A DNA stretch of 64,000 nucleotides from contig NZ_DS499580.1 in the NCBI RefSeq assembly GCF_000154465.1, positions 372,001 to 436,000 on the forward strand, in the 5' to 3' direction. A program made the position numbers and the translations under genes. Below the pieces are notes generated by a model. It was given only the letters and a program-made list of their open reading frames with translations, searched no databases and was not told where the DNA came from. Origin of the DNA: Alistipes putredinis DSM 17216. Lineage in GTDB: Bacteria; Bacteroidota; Bacteroidia; Bacteroidales; Rikenellaceae. Shown piece by piece: positions 51,192 to 61,148 of the stretch (within the stretch, counting starts at the first letter, position 1; each line of letters opens with the position of its first letter).

Positions 51192-52349
51192 ATGAGCAGG
51201 GAGTATTACGACGATTACAGACACGGTGCTTCCCGGAAACGTCGGAAAAGTTTGCCGGGCAGCGTGTTCAACGGGGTGATGCTGATCCTTTCGGTCGCGA
51301 CGGGTGCGGCCATGATCGTAACGCTGCTGGCACCGTTCGTGCACCCGGGGCGAACCTGGATTTTTCCGGTGCTGGGGTTGGTCGCTCCGGCGGTTTATGT
51401 AATCACCCTGCTGGTGACGTTGTACTGGATCATTCGGTGGCGGTGGCGCATTGCCCTTCCGCTTGTCGTACTGTTGCTGGCGGGCCTTTTCAAGGTGCCG
51501 CTCTTCCTGAAGCCGGAGTTGCGCCGTCATTACGGTGAAGAGACGAGCTTCGGCCGGGGGGCGATCACCCTGCTGACTTTCAATGTTCGCAGTTTTTATA
51601 ACGACCGGGGACAGTGGAGTTTCGACGGGGTGACGGAGGTGATCCGCCGTGTGAATCCCGATATTGTCTGCTTACAGGAGTTCAACCGTACCTCGAGCAA
51701 GGCCGAAGAGTTGGATTCGCTGTTATCCGATTACGATCGTACGGTGGTTATGGAGGGGAACAGACGGGATCCTGTATTTCCGCTGGCGCTTTATACCAAA
51801 TACCGGATCCTCGGAAAATCTCATTCGATATTGGGTCCTATGAAGCAGGACGGGCAGTCGGTATGGGTGGATCTGCTGGTGGGGGACGATACGATTCGGA
51901 TCTTTAACAACCACTTGCATTCGACCGCAATTACCGTGCATGACGATAAGTATCTTTCGGAGCATCAGTTTCTTACGGATACCGCTGGCGGAGCGAAAAT
52001 CAAGAATATCTTCCGCAGGTTCCGCGACAACAGCATGTTGCGGGCGGCACAGGCGGACACGATCGCTCGGGCGATCGCTGCGACTCCGGGCTGTAAGATC
52101 GTTTGCGGTGACTTTAACGATACGCCTATGTCCTATACCTATCGGGTGATGGCACAAGACCTCGACGATGCTTTCCGGGCGAGCGGTAAGGGGTATTCCT
52201 ATACCTTTCGCGGATTCATGGATGTTTTGCGGATCGATTACGTCCTCTATTCCGAAGATTTGGAGTGTCTCGATTACCAGGTTTTGTACGATGTGGATTT
52301 GTCGGATCACTATCCGGTCGTGGTCCGGTTGAGGCCGGTCAAAAGATAG
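51192..52349 (+). CDS. Membrane-anchored endonuclease/exonuclease/phosphatase family protein
   Basis: 385 residues. Three hydrophobic segments (about residues 21-100) precede an EEP domain: LLTFNVRSFYN (first metal site), DIVCLQEFN (catalytic Glu), RIFNNHLHS, KIVCGDFNDTPMSYTYR and SDHYPVVVRL (catalytic His). The family includes nucleases, sphingomyelinases and inositol phosphatases, so substrate cannot be told from motifs. It follows the rhomboid gene after 3 nt, and the pair is frequently adjacent in Bacteroidota. Confidence 0.9.
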   Translation: MSREYYDDYRHGASRKRRKSLPGSVFNGVMLILSVATGAAMIVTLLAPFVHPGRTWIFPVLGLVAPAVYVITLLVTLYWIIRWRWRIALPLVVLLLAGLFKVPLFLKPELRRHYGEETSFGRGAITLLTFNVRSFYNDRGQWSFDGVTEVIRRVNPDIVCLQEFNRTSSKAEELDSLLSDYDRTVVMEGNRRDPVFPLALYTKYRILGKSHSILGPMKQDGQSVWVDLLVGDDTIRIFNNHLHSTAITVHDDKYLSEHQFLTDTAGGAKIKNIFRRFRDNSMLRAAQADTIARAIAATPGCKIVCGDFNDTPMSYTYRVMAQDLDDAFRASGKGYSYTFRGFMDVLRIDYVLYSEDLECLDYQVLYDVDLSDHYPVVVRLRPVKR

Positions 52350-52357
52350 TTGTTGTT

Positions 52358-52807
52358 ATGATTTTGGATTCATTGAGAAACTGGGCTTTTTATTGCGGGG
52401 CCGATTCCCGGTTGAAGCGGGCGTTGGAATACCTCGCTGCGGCCGATTTGAATACTCTTGAGCCGGGGCGGTACGAGATCGAAGGAGCTGAAATTTTTAT
52501 GAAAGTGACAGAAGGGGAGCTCAAACGGGAAGAGGAGGCTTCGCTGGAGGTGCACGATAAATATATCGACGTACAGGTATTGATTGCCGGCGAAGTCGAA
52601 ACGATGGGTTGGCGGGAGCGTCGGGAGTGCCGTGTCCCCCGGGGGCCTTTCGATGCGGAAGAAGACATTCGGTTTTTTGCAGACCGGCCGCAGCTTTTCG
52701 TCGGGATCAGGCCCGGACAGTTCGTCGTTTTCGGTCCCGAGGACGCCCATGCTCCGATGATCGGTCGGGGACGGATCAAAAAGGCGGTCGTAAAGGTGAT
52801 GAAATAG
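52358..52807 (+). CDS. YhcH/YjgK/YiaL family protein
   Basis: 149 residues. The cupin-like YhcH/DUF386 fold is shown by GRYEIEGAEIFMKVTEGEL, HDKYIDVQVLIAGEVETMGW, LFVGIRPGQFVVFGPEDAHAPMIG and IKKAVVKV at the end, with His and Glu positioned to bind metal. Family members occur with sialic-acid or alginate catabolism, or as an anomerase-like accessory, but no sugar-catabolism gene is nearby. The ATG at 52358 lies 8 nt after the preceding stop; a longer reading would overlap that gene. A strong terminator follows. Confidence 0.9.
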   Translation: MILDSLRNWAFYCGADSRLKRALEYLAAADLNTLEPGRYEIEGAEIFMKVTEGELKREEEASLEVHDKYIDVQVLIAGEVETMGWRERRECRVPRGPFDAEEDIRFFADRPQLFVGIRPGQFVVFGPEDAHAPMIGRGRIKKAVVKVMK

Positions 52808-52850
52808 GGGCTTGTGCCGCGGTCGCAAGACTCAGAAAGAGATAGAAACT

Positions 52851-52888
52851 AAACAGGGACGGTGCCAATGACGGCACCGTCCCTGTTT
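52851..52888. terminator. Strong bidirectional terminator between yhcH and fprA
   Basis: A perfect 16-bp stem (AAACAGGGACGGTGCC and its complement) with a 6-nt loop lies between two convergent genes. Confidence 0.9.
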
Positions 52889-52910
52889 ATTGCGGACGAA
52901 TCGGGATTTT

Positions 52911-54095
52911 CTACCGGATTTTTTCGGCAATGGCTTTGGCAAGTGCCGTGCAGCATTGTGCCCCCTGATCGTCGTATCCCTGTTTCATTTCTGTCGGCTG
53001 GCAGATGGCCTCCCATTTCATTTTCTGGGCGAATTCTCCCAGCAGGCGTACCGCTGCTCCAGCCCAGGTATAGGAGCCGAAATAGGCGAATTTCCGGCAG
53101 GGAATGCAACGTTCGCTGATTTTTTGCAGCAGGGACCCGACTTCGGGGAAGAGTTCGCCGTTGTAGGTCGGAGAACCCACGATCAGCGTGTCGTATTTGA
53201 AAATGTCGCGGATGACATTCGAAATGTCGGCATACGAAAGGTTGTAAACGATGATGTTTTTTACACCCTGTACGGTCAGCTCCCGAGCGATTTTCTCGGC
53301 CATCTGGGCCGTATTGCCATACATCGAACCATAGGCGATCACCACACCCGGTTCGCCTTCGTAGCGACTCAACTGATCGTAGATACCTATTACGCGCCCG
53401 ATTTCCTGCTGCCATACGGGGCCGTGCGTCGAGCAGATCGTTTCGATGGGAAGGCCGCTCAGTTTTTGGAGGGCTTTCTGTACGGGGGCGCCGTATTTGC
53501 CCACGATGCAGGCGTAGTAGCGGCGCATCTCGTCCCAGAAATGGTCCAGCGAAAGCTGGCTGTCCAGGATACCGCCGTTCAGGGCACCGAACGTGCCGAA
53601 CGCATCCGCCGAGAAGAGTACCTTGTGTTCGGGGCAATAGGTGACCATCACTTCGGGCCAGTGAACCATCGGCGCCATATAGAACGAGAGGTTTTTTTGG
53701 CCGAGCGAAATGCTTTCGCCCTCTTTGACTTCCCGGGTGAGGGTATGGATGCCGTAATATCCGTCGAGCATCTGAAGGGTTTTGGCATTGCCCACGATCT
53801 GCATCTCGGGGTAGAGCAGGCGCAGGGTTTTGATCGAAGAGGAGTGGTCCGGCTCCATGTGATCGACCACCAGGTAATCGATCGGCCGGTCTTTCAGGAT
53901 CGCGCGGATATTGTCGATGAACTGTTCGCCGAACGATACTTCGACCGTGTCGATCAGAGCGACTTTTTCGTCGATGACCAGGTATGAGTTGTAGGAAACG
54001 CCGTAAGGAAGCGACCACAGCGATTCGAAACGGGTCGTGGTGCGGTCATTGACGCCGACGTAGTGTATTCCGGGTAATATTTCTGTAAAAGCCAT
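52911..54095 (-). CDS. FprA family A-type flavoprotein (flavodiiron protein)
   Basis: 394 residues. The N-terminal metallo-beta-lactamase-like diiron domain has DHMEPDHSSSIK (HxExDH, residues about 79-84) and HWPEVMVTY, with STHGPVWQ supplying the last His. The C-terminal flavodoxin domain begins about residue 250 (VIAYGSMYGNTAQMAEKIA). Flavodiiron proteins reduce O2 to water or NO to N2O and protect anaerobes from oxygen. Cytoplasmic. All diiron ligands appear present. It is a single-gene unit, convergent with the mutL-yhcH run; its promoter is not clear, with TATCTTCG at 54128-54121 on the minus strand the best near-match. Confidence 0.95.
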   Translation of the reverse strand: MAFTEILPGIHYVGVNDRTTTRFESLWSLPYGVSYNSYLVIDEKVALIDTVEVSFGEQFIDNIRAILKDRPIDYLVVDHMEPDHSSSIKTLRLLYPEMQIVGNAKTLQMLDGYYGIHTLTREVKEGESISLGQKNLSFYMAPMVHWPEVMVTYCPEHKVLFSADAFGTFGALNGGILDSQLSLDHFWDEMRRYYACIVGKYGAPVQKALQKLSGLPIETICSTHGPVWQQEIGRVIGIYDQLSRYEGEPGVVIAYGSMYGNTAQMAEKIARELTVQGVKNIIVYNLSYADISNVIRDIFKYDTLIVGSPTYNGELFPEVGSLLQKISERCIPCRKFAYFGSYTWAGAAVRLLGEFAQKMKWEAICQPTEMKQGYDDQGAQCCTALAKAIAEKIR

Positions 54096-54410
54096 AAATT
54101 GTTTAGGTTTTGATTCGGCGCGAAGATACGAAAAAAATCGTTTCGATCCATTGCTGCCGAATTTTATATATTATAAGGTGTCGAATAAGAGCGGGGTGTA
54201 AAACCGGTATTTTTCCGCTGCTTTGTCGGGCAAATGGCTTTTCCGCGCCGGTCAGATCTTAAATTGGTCAATATGGGATTTGAAAGGAGATAAATCCGAA
54301 TATACGTGCTTTTTTTGATTATTTTGAATACGGTTATTTGCTTATGAAGCAATTAATTTCTATATTTGCTCGGAACTTTTATTTCAAACTCAATTTTTAA
54401 ATTAACGCTT
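54096..54410 (+). promoter_or_regulatory. fprA-susC intergenic region with susC promoter at 54337-54368
   Basis: TTTG at 54337-54340 and TATATTTG at 54361-54368, spaced 20 nt, are a perfect Bacteroidota promoter for susC, with a leader of about 35 nt. The rest of the 315-nt AT-rich stretch contains no gene I can support; no sigma or anti-sigma factor gene is present. Confidence 0.7.
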
Positions 54411-57400
54411 ATGATTAAGAAAATTGTACTATCGTTAATTACTGTACTGAGTTTCTGTTCGTTGGCTCTTGCGCAAAACAAGCAGGTGACGGGTACGGTT
54501 ACCGATGAGAAGGGAGAACCTATCATCGGTGCTACGGTTGTGGCAGAGGGTACGTCTGCCGGTACGACGACCGGAGGAGACGGGCAGTTTACATTGACGG
54601 TTCCCGCCAATGCGACGCTCTCGATCTCTTTTATCGGTTACGAAACCCAGAAGGTGAGCGTAGCCGGTAAGACGCATATCGACGTGACTCTCGGGGAAGA
54701 GGCTACGGGCATCGAGGATGTCGTGGTGATCGGTTATGGTACGGGTAAGAAGATCGGTTCGGTGATTGGTTCTGTAGATCAGGTGAAGTCCGAGAAGATC
54801 GAAAACCGTCCCAGCACCAACGTCGTGGACGCTTTGCAGGGTCAGGTAGCCGGTCTTCAGATTATGACCGGTAACGGTGAGTTGACTTCGACTTCTTCGA
54901 TCCGTATTCATGGTCTGGGTTCTATGGGTGCCGATACGTCGCCGCTGATTCTGTTGGACGGTGCGCCGATTCAGGCTTCGACGCTGCAGACGATCAACCA
55001 GAACGATATCGCTTCGGTGAACGTCCTCAAGGACGCTTCGGCGACTTCGATCTACGGTTCGCGTGCTGCCAACGGTGTTATCTATGTGCAGACCAAAACC
55101 GGTCGTCGCAACCAGGAGAGTGTCGATGTGACGCTTACGGGACAATACTCCATGTCGAGTGCCGTAGCGCCTGAATTGAATATGATGAGTGCGAACGAGA
55201 TGTTGGATTATATCGGTGCGGCTGTTGCCGTTCGTTTGTCGGGCGATGCCTTGACGACTCCTGATAAGATTGCGTCCGGCCGTCAATATTTTATCCGTAA
55301 TTTCGGTCTGGCTAAGTTCATGGATGAGAACTATAATCCTATGAATGACTACAAGTGGTGGAACGAGATTCTTGAGAGAAATGCGCCGATGTATCAGGTC
55401 GATCTGTCGGTTTCGGGCGGCTCGGCGAAGACCTCTTACTATTTCTCGGGTAACTATGCCAATAAGACCGGTATTCTGCCCGGTTCGGAGTTGGATCGTT
55501 ACAACTTCCGTACGAATATCGATACCAGGGCTAACAACTGGCTGCGTTTGGGCTTGAACCTCGGTTTGGGTTATCAGCACAGTTCGGTTGCTGATACGGA
55601 TGAATCGATGGGCGGTCTGTATGTATCGAACCCGGTGATGGCATCGTTGATTACGCCTCCTTACCAGCCTCTCTATGACGATAACGGTCAGATGCTCAAT
55701 TTCTTTGATGCTACCCAAGCCATCAACCCGTTGATGACTGCAGACTATATGCCTCGCTGGCAGAATCGTATTACGATGAATGGTATGGCTTTCATTGAAC
55801 TGACTCCGGTGAAGGGGCTGACGATCCGCTCCTCTCTTGCTGTGGATGCTTTTGACTGGCGTTCACACGGTGCTTCCAGCCCTGAAACTCCTACTCCTTC
55901 GGGTAAGTTCGGTACTGGTAGTGCCAGTGAACTGTTCCAGCGTTTCTATGAATGGACTTGGACCAATACCGCCGAGTACAAGCATACTTGGAATGAGGTT
56001 CATAACTTTACGGCGCTGCTCGGTGAGGAAACCCTCTATCGGAATAACAACAGCTTCTCTGTAGCTTCGATCGGTATCACCTCTTCGCGCTTCCTGAATA
56101 TCGCGATGGGTACGGAAGTTTCCGGCGGTCTGCCGACCTACAGCATCGCACAGTCAGCTTCGAATTCTGTATTTGGCCGTCTTGAATATAACTTCGCAGA
56201 GCGTTATTTCATCAGCGGTTTGTTGCGTAACGACGCAAGCTCGCGTTTCGGTGAGAACAACCGCAATGCGCTTTTCTGGGCTGTCGGCGGTATGTGGAAT
56301 ATCAAGAATGAGACGTTCCTGCGCGACAATCAGACTATCAGTGATTTGAGTCTGAAAGTGTCTTACGGTACACAGGGTAACTCCGGTATCGGTGACTACA
56401 ACCACCGTCAATATATGGCTGCGGGTTCGGCTTACGGCGGTTACACGACTTGGATGGTATCCGGTATCGGTAACCCTGATCTGATGTGGGAGAGCCAGAA
56501 TACATTGACCGTGGGTGCCAATATTGAGTTGTGGAGAAAACTCTCTCTCTCGATTGAATACTATCGCCGTCAAACCAACGATATGCTGATGTCCATTCCG
56601 TTGGCTCCGTCAGGTGGTTACAGCGGTCGTGCCGGTAACGTCGGCGGTATGCGCAACTCCGGTATCGACCTTTCGTTGAACTACGATATTTACGCTTCGA
56701 AAGACTGGTTCGTGAATTTCCACGCGACTTTCAACTACAACAAGAACCAGCTGACCGATCTTTGGGAACCGGGTCTTGAATTCGCTTATATGGGCAACGG
56801 TCTGCAGGCTTACAGCGTAGGTGATCCGTTCCCGACTTGGACAATGCAGGAGTGGCGCGGTGTCGATCCTGAAACCGGTCTGGATACCTGGACTACGGCA
56901 GACGGCGGCATTACTTCCAATTTCAACCAGGCTGCTTTGGTGAATCTGGGTACTTCGCTTTATGCGCCTTATACCGGCGGTTTCGGTGTGACAGCCGCAT
57001 GGAAGGGACTCAGCCTGACGGCAGACTTCTCTTGGGTTCACGGCAACTACGCGCTCAACAATACGATGTATTTCGTTGCTAATGCCGATATGGGACTCTC
57101 TTCCCAGTTCAACCAGTGCGACCTGGCATGGGACTATTGGCAGCAGGAAGGCGACCAGGCGAGATATCCCCGTCTGGACCAGGCGATCAATTTTGACAGC
57201 CGTATGCTTGAGAAGGCTTCGTTCCTGCGTCTGAAGTATATCCAGTTGGCTTATACGCTCCCGAGCCATATTATGGAGAAGACGAAGTTCATCAAGGGCC
57301 TTAAGGTTTGGGTCGGTGGCCGTAACCTCTGGACTGTGACGGGCTATAACGGCCTGGATCCTGAGGCTGCAGAGAAGGGTGTCGATGTCGATACTTATCC

Positions 57401-57443
57401 GAATACGCGCGAGTTCACTTTCGGCCTTGAGTTTAAGTTCTAA
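54411..57443 (+). CDS. susC: SusC/RagA family TonB-linked outer-membrane protein
   Basis: 1,010 residues. A signal peptide (MIKKIVLSLITVLSFCSLALA) is followed by a carboxypeptidase-regulatory-like domain (VTGTVTDEKGEPIIGATVVAEGT, about residues 24-100). The TonB-box/plug region starts at EDVVVIGYGTGKKIG, with IRIHGLGSMGADTSPLILLDGAP and VLKDASATSIYGSRAANGVI, and a 22-strand barrel ends ...REFTFGLEFKF with terminal Phe. It imports a ligand bound by its SusD partner, powered by TonB. No STN domain, so signalling to an anti-sigma factor is not expected. Codons favour T-ending forms compared with neighbours, consistent with high expression. Substrate unknown: no hydrolase is adjacent. Confidence 0.95.
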   Translation: MIKKIVLSLITVLSFCSLALAQNKQVTGTVTDEKGEPIIGATVVAEGTSAGTTTGGDGQFTLTVPANATLSISFIGYETQKVSVAGKTHIDVTLGEEATGIEDVVVIGYGTGKKIGSVIGSVDQVKSEKIENRPSTNVVDALQGQVAGLQIMTGNGELTSTSSIRIHGLGSMGADTSPLILLDGAPIQASTLQTINQNDIASVNVLKDASATSIYGSRAANGVIYVQTKTGRRNQESVDVTLTGQYSMSSAVAPELNMMSANEMLDYIGAAVAVRLSGDALTTPDKIASGRQYFIRNFGLAKFMDENYNPMNDYKWWNEILERNAPMYQVDLSVSGGSAKTSYYFSGNYANKTGILPGSELDRYNFRTNIDTRANNWLRLGLNLGLGYQHSSVADTDESMGGLYVSNPVMASLITPPYQPLYDDNGQMLNFFDATQAINPLMTADYMPRWQNRITMNGMAFIELTPVKGLTIRSSLAVDAFDWRSHGASSPETPTPSGKFGTGSASELFQRFYEWTWTNTAEYKHTWNEVHNFTALLGEETLYRNNNSFSVASIGITSSRFLNIAMGTEVSGGLPTYSIAQSASNSVFGRLEYNFAERYFISGLLRNDASSRFGENNRNALFWAVGGMWNIKNETFLRDNQTISDLSLKVSYGTQGNSGIGDYNHRQYMAAGSAYGGYTTWMVSGIGNPDLMWESQNTLTVGANIELWRKLSLSIEYYRRQTNDMLMSIPLAPSGGYSGRAGNVGGMRNSGIDLSLNYDIYASKDWFVNFHATFNYNKNQLTDLWEPGLEFAYMGNGLQAYSVGDPFPTWTMQEWRGVDPETGLDTWTTADGGITSNFNQAALVNLGTSLYAPYTGGFGVTAAWKGLSLTADFSWVHGNYALNNTMYFVANADMGLSSQFNQCDLAWDYWQQEGDQARYPRLDQAINFDSRMLEKASFLRLKYIQLAYTLPSHIMEKTKFIKGLKVWVGGRNLWTVTGYNGLDPEAAEKGVDVDTYPNTREFTFGLEFKF

Positions 57444-57486
57444 TTTTCAGTGTTCATTATAAAAAAATAAATACAAGGCTTAGACT

Positions 57487-59021
57487 ATGAAAAAGATAAT
57501 AAATTCGATTTTGGCATTCGTTACCCTCTTTTCTGTGACGTCGTGCGACTTGGATATGGACCCCGAAACGGCGATCCGGCCCGAGGATGCGTACACCATG
57601 GAATATTGCGAGGGTGTGAGAGGTTACGTTTATGTGGACCTGAAAGCGCTCCTTTCCGGTGGTTTCTACTCGATACCGGACCTTTATGTGGATGTTCTGA
57701 ATGTTTGCATCGGTAGCGGTAATCAGGGTATCTATCCTTTCAACTGGCGTTTGCATCCCACTGATCAGGATGTAACGTCGTTCTGGTCCAGTTATTATAC
57801 GACGATGATGCATATCAACTATGCGATCCGTCATATGGATGCAGCTTACGAATATCTTACTCCCGACGAGCAAAAGAAAGTGGATGTTTACAAAGGCGAG
57901 ATGTATTTCTTCCGCGCCTATGTAATGCACCGTGCCGCGCTGCTTTTCTGTGAGGACTATGATCCGGACAAGGCCGCTGATCAGTTGGGTCTTCCCTATC
58001 TGAAAGAGTGGGAGCCGGAAGCGAAACTGGCTCGCGGTACGTTGGCAAAGTTGTATGAGAACGTAGAGGCAGACCTCGTAGAAGCTGAAAAAACCGTGAC
58101 TGCTCAGGGTACTCCGACGGATCAGATTTACCTGACCAAAGATGCCATTACCGCATTCCGCGCCGAGCTGGCACTGCATCTCCACCAGTACACGGAGGCC
58201 AGCCAGTATGCCCAGTCGCTTTACGGCACCTATCCTTTGGTGACAACGGCTGAAGGTCTCGAAAGAATGTGGCGCGAGGATACTTCTACCGAGAATATCC
58301 TGCAGTTGGAGGTATTGCGTACGACCATGACGACTGTGAACTCGTTCGGTAGCTATCTGAACAGCAGCTGGAAGCCGAATTTGGGGGAATACTTTTATGC
58401 TCCTACTTATATTCCGGAGCAGCATATTGTCAAGTTGTTCAAAGATGCCGATTTCCGTACGGATATTTTCCTTGTTAAGAATGCCAATGTTACGATCAGT
58501 GGAAATAAGGGGGTCGGAGTTCTTATTGGTAAGTTCCGCGGTAACAAGAATTTCCAGACCAATACGACTACGTTGGTTTATCGCAACAGACCTAAGATGT
58601 TCCGTATCTCCCAAATGTATCTGGTCGATGCCGAGGCGCAGTATCGTTTGGACCCTGCTAAAGGTTTGGATCCGCTGAACCAGTTGCGTACGGCCCGTGG
58701 TCTGACAGCCCTTACGGCGGATGATGTGAAGGATGATGTTACGTTGCTTGACGGCACGAAGATATCTGGACTTTTCAATGCTTTCAGGAAGAGCGCGGCC
58801 GCGAGATGCTTGCCGAGGGTACGCGTCTTTACGACCTGAAGCGTTGGGGGCAGGGTTTCCGGCGTAATGTCAATACGAGTCTTGCTCCTTTGGTTGACAA
58901 TGTGTCTTATTTGCAGACTATGAAACAGACTGCTGGTAGCCCGAAGTTCGTATGGCCTATTCCGAATAGCGAGCTGACGCAGAACCCGAATTTCGGTAGC
59001 CAGAACCAGGGATATTTGTAA
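57487..59021 (+). pseudogene. susD: RagB/SusD family nutrient-binding lipoprotein, frameshifted near the C-terminus
   Basis: Outer-membrane lipoprotein partner of SusC (signal MKKIINSILAFVTLFSVTSC, lipobox Cys at 20). The first frame runs to 58839 and reads typical SusD helices (PEDAYTMEYCEGVRGYV, YKGEMYFFRAYVMHRAALLF, FRISQMYLVDAEAQYRLDPAKGLDPLNQLRTARGL). At about 58788-58791 one G is missing: restoring it gives FRKERGREMLAEGTRLYDLKRWG, the conserved SusD C-terminal signature, which continues in the second frame to the normal end (FVWPIPNSELTQNPNFGSQNQGYL, stop at 59021). The restored protein is about 511 residues. As written, the product would lose the last 70 residues or so and gain a short wrong tail. 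It starts 43 nt after susC. Confidence 0.85.
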
Positions 59022-59053
59022 TAGATATCTTTGATCTGACAAGATATGTGAAG

Positions 59054-59082
59054 GATCGACCCGTTACGGGTCGATCTTTTTT
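59054..59082 (+). terminator. Terminator after susCD
   Basis: A perfect 10-bp stem (GATCGACCCG / CGGGTCGATC) with a 3-nt loop followed by a T run, 32 nt past the susD stop. Confidence 0.85.
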
Positions 59083-59486
59083 ATTTTGCGATCATATTGA
59101 ATGAATGGGTTGGTATGGATTCTCCTTTTTCGTTGAGAGGTTCAGCTTCTCTTTTCTGACGCGGTTTGGAAATGGATTCGGGATTCCGGATATACTGTCG
59201 CAGGAGGATTTTCGGACCTTGCAGTCTGATGCAAATAATCCGGAATAATGCAATATGCCTGTTTTTTCTTGGTGATAAGTGGGCTTTATCGGTCGGGATA
59301 TTTTTGTCAATGTGGTGCGTGTCCCGGGGTGTTCGGGAAAGCAGTGATATTTATGTGTTCGTTCGTAGTACACTTCCGGATTTTGTTGCCGGGCACGAGC
59401 GATGCCGGTGGCGTTGTCTTTTCTCTCTTTTGGGTATAGGGAAAAGGGAGGGGAGGATCCGCAAAACAGTGTGTCGGAGGCGGGAT
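59083..59486. other. Gene-free stretch between susCD and the MFS exporter
   Basis: About 400 bases of mixed composition. Open frames exist on both strands but they lack a family match, a signal or plausible start context. I see no tRNA, no clear promoter and no strong hairpin. It may be decayed sequence. Confidence 0.5.
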
Positions 59487-60935
59487 TCAGGCTTTTCCCT
59501 TGCTTCGGGTAAGGCCCTGCGGCAGGGAGAGCGATAGCCGTGAGAAGCTGACGACGGAACCGGCCAGGGCAAACCCTCCGGCAAGCAACAGGGCGATATG
59601 GCAGCCGTTTTCCGGGTCGATATGGAACAGCAGGGCTACCAGAGCCGCTCCGGTCGTCTGTCCCGTGAGCCGGGCTGTTGCCAGCATACCGCTGGCGCTT
59701 CCGCTTCGCTCGGGCGGTGCGGAGGCGATCAGGATGCTGTTGTTGGGAGATTGGAACAGGCCGAATCCGAGGCCGCAGAGCAGGAGTCGCCAGACGATGT
59801 CGGCGACGTGGGGTTGCTCGGGCAGAAAAGCCAGCAGAACCACGCCCGCCGCCATGATAAGCAGTCCTACGCCGCCCATGGCTCCTGCGTGGATCCGTTC
59901 GACCAGCAAGCCGGCGATCGGAGCCACGACCATAATGATAGCGGGCCAGGCAGTGAGGATCAGGCCCGTATGTACTTCTGTATATCCGAATGTCTTTTGC
60001 AGGTAGAAGGGAAGCGCGACCATAGCGAGCATCTGGGCGATGAACGAGCAGATCGAGGTGATGACCGAAACCGAGAAGATCGGGATGCGCAGCAGGTCGA
60101 AGGGGAGGATCGGATAGGGTTTGTGGAGCTGGCTGCGCACGAACAGTGTGCCGATGACGACCAGCAGAATGACGCTTATTCCGATATAGCTGGGTTTGAG
60201 GCCGTGCGAGTAACCTTCGATCGAAGCGATCAGCAATCCGAAGGTGAGGGCGTTCATCAACCCGTCCCGCCAGTCGAAGTGGCGGCCCCGGATGCGTACC
60301 GGATTTTTAGGCAGGAATCGGTAGCTCAACAAACACGCGATGAGTCCGATCGGGATGTTGATAGCGAAAAGCCAGGGCCAGGTGGCGATGGAGAGAATGC
60401 CCGAAGCCAATGTGGGGCCGGCCACCGAGGAGACGGCTACGACCGTAGCATTCACGCCCATTCCGCGTCCCAGGTGCCGGCGGGGGTATATCAGGCGGAT
60501 CAGCGTGGTATTGACGCTCGTGATGGCTGCCGCCCCGAATCCCTGGCAGACGCGGGCCGTGACCAGCGTGGCGAGAGAGTCGGACAACGTGCAGCCCAGT
60601 GAGGCGACGATGAAGATACCCAGTCCCCCGATGTAGATTTTACGGTAGCCGATCACGTCGCCCAATGCTGAAAACGAGAGCAGGGAAACCACGATGGCTA
60701 ACTGATAGGCATTGACGATCCAGATCGAATTGGCCGACGAGATGCCCAGCATACGGGCCATGGTCGGCAGAGCGACGTTGGCGATGGCTCCGTCTATGAC
60801 CGAGAGCGATACGCCGAAAGCTACGGCGAGGATGGCCCAGAATCGGGTCGGCATGGGAAGGCCGTCCCACTCCCTGTTGCCGGCCAGACGGGGTGCTGCA
60901 CCCTGTATCGGAATTTGTCGCAGACCTGCTTTCAT
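59487..60935 (-). CDS. MFS transporter, DHA2 (EmrB/QacA-like) drug exporter
   Basis: 482 residues with about 14 hydrophobic segments. DHA2 signatures: FGVSLSVIDGAIANVALPTMARMLG in the first helix and loop, WIVNAYQLAIVVSLLSFSALGDVIGYRKIYIGGLG (motif A), and VCQGFGAAAITSVNTTLIRLIYPRRHLGRGMG. Inner membrane, proton-driven efflux of drugs or dyes presumed. The ATG at 60935 is chosen because the longer reading from 61070 adds a non-membrane stretch. On the minus strand TACCTTTG at 61034-61027 is an exact -7 element without a clear -33. No EmrA-like partner or regulator is adjacent. Confidence 0.9.
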   Translation of the reverse strand: MKAGLRQIPIQGAAPRLAGNREWDGLPMPTRFWAILAVAFGVSLSVIDGAIANVALPTMARMLGISSANSIWIVNAYQLAIVVSLLSFSALGDVIGYRKIYIGGLGIFIVASLGCTLSDSLATLVTARVCQGFGAAAITSVNTTLIRLIYPRRHLGRGMGVNATVVAVSSVAGPTLASGILSIATWPWLFAINIPIGLIACLLSYRFLPKNPVRIRGRHFDWRDGLMNALTFGLLIASIEGYSHGLKPSYIGISVILLVVIGTLFVRSQLHKPYPILPFDLLRIPIFSVSVITSICSFIAQMLAMVALPFYLQKTFGYTEVHTGLILTAWPAIIMVVAPIAGLLVERIHAGAMGGVGLLIMAAGVVLLAFLPEQPHVADIVWRLLLCGLGFGLFQSPNNSILIASAPPERSGSASGMLATARLTGQTTGAALVALLFHIDPENGCHIALLLAGGFALAGSVVSFSRLSLSLPQGLTRSKGKA

Positions 60936-61148
60936 CGTAAAAGAATCCTCTTGCAAAGGTGCGGAAAAAGCCGCGTGCAAGGTAAATTTATCGGCATTTT
61001 GCCGGGCGAAGTACCTAAAGCGGAGGCAAAGGTACGAATAAATACGGTCGGATGGACCGTCCGTCGGCATTTTCGGGTGTCTGGAAGCAGCCGGATATTT
61101 GTGGGAGAAAACGACCGGTTCGACGTTTTGCGGGGCAGGATGTGCCGG

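Noticed and set aside
59166..59537. Possible 123-residue gene between susD and the MFS exporter
   Set aside because: No recognisable domain, signal or start context, Cys- and Arg-rich composition typical of non-coding frames, and it overlaps the 3' end of the MFS gene.
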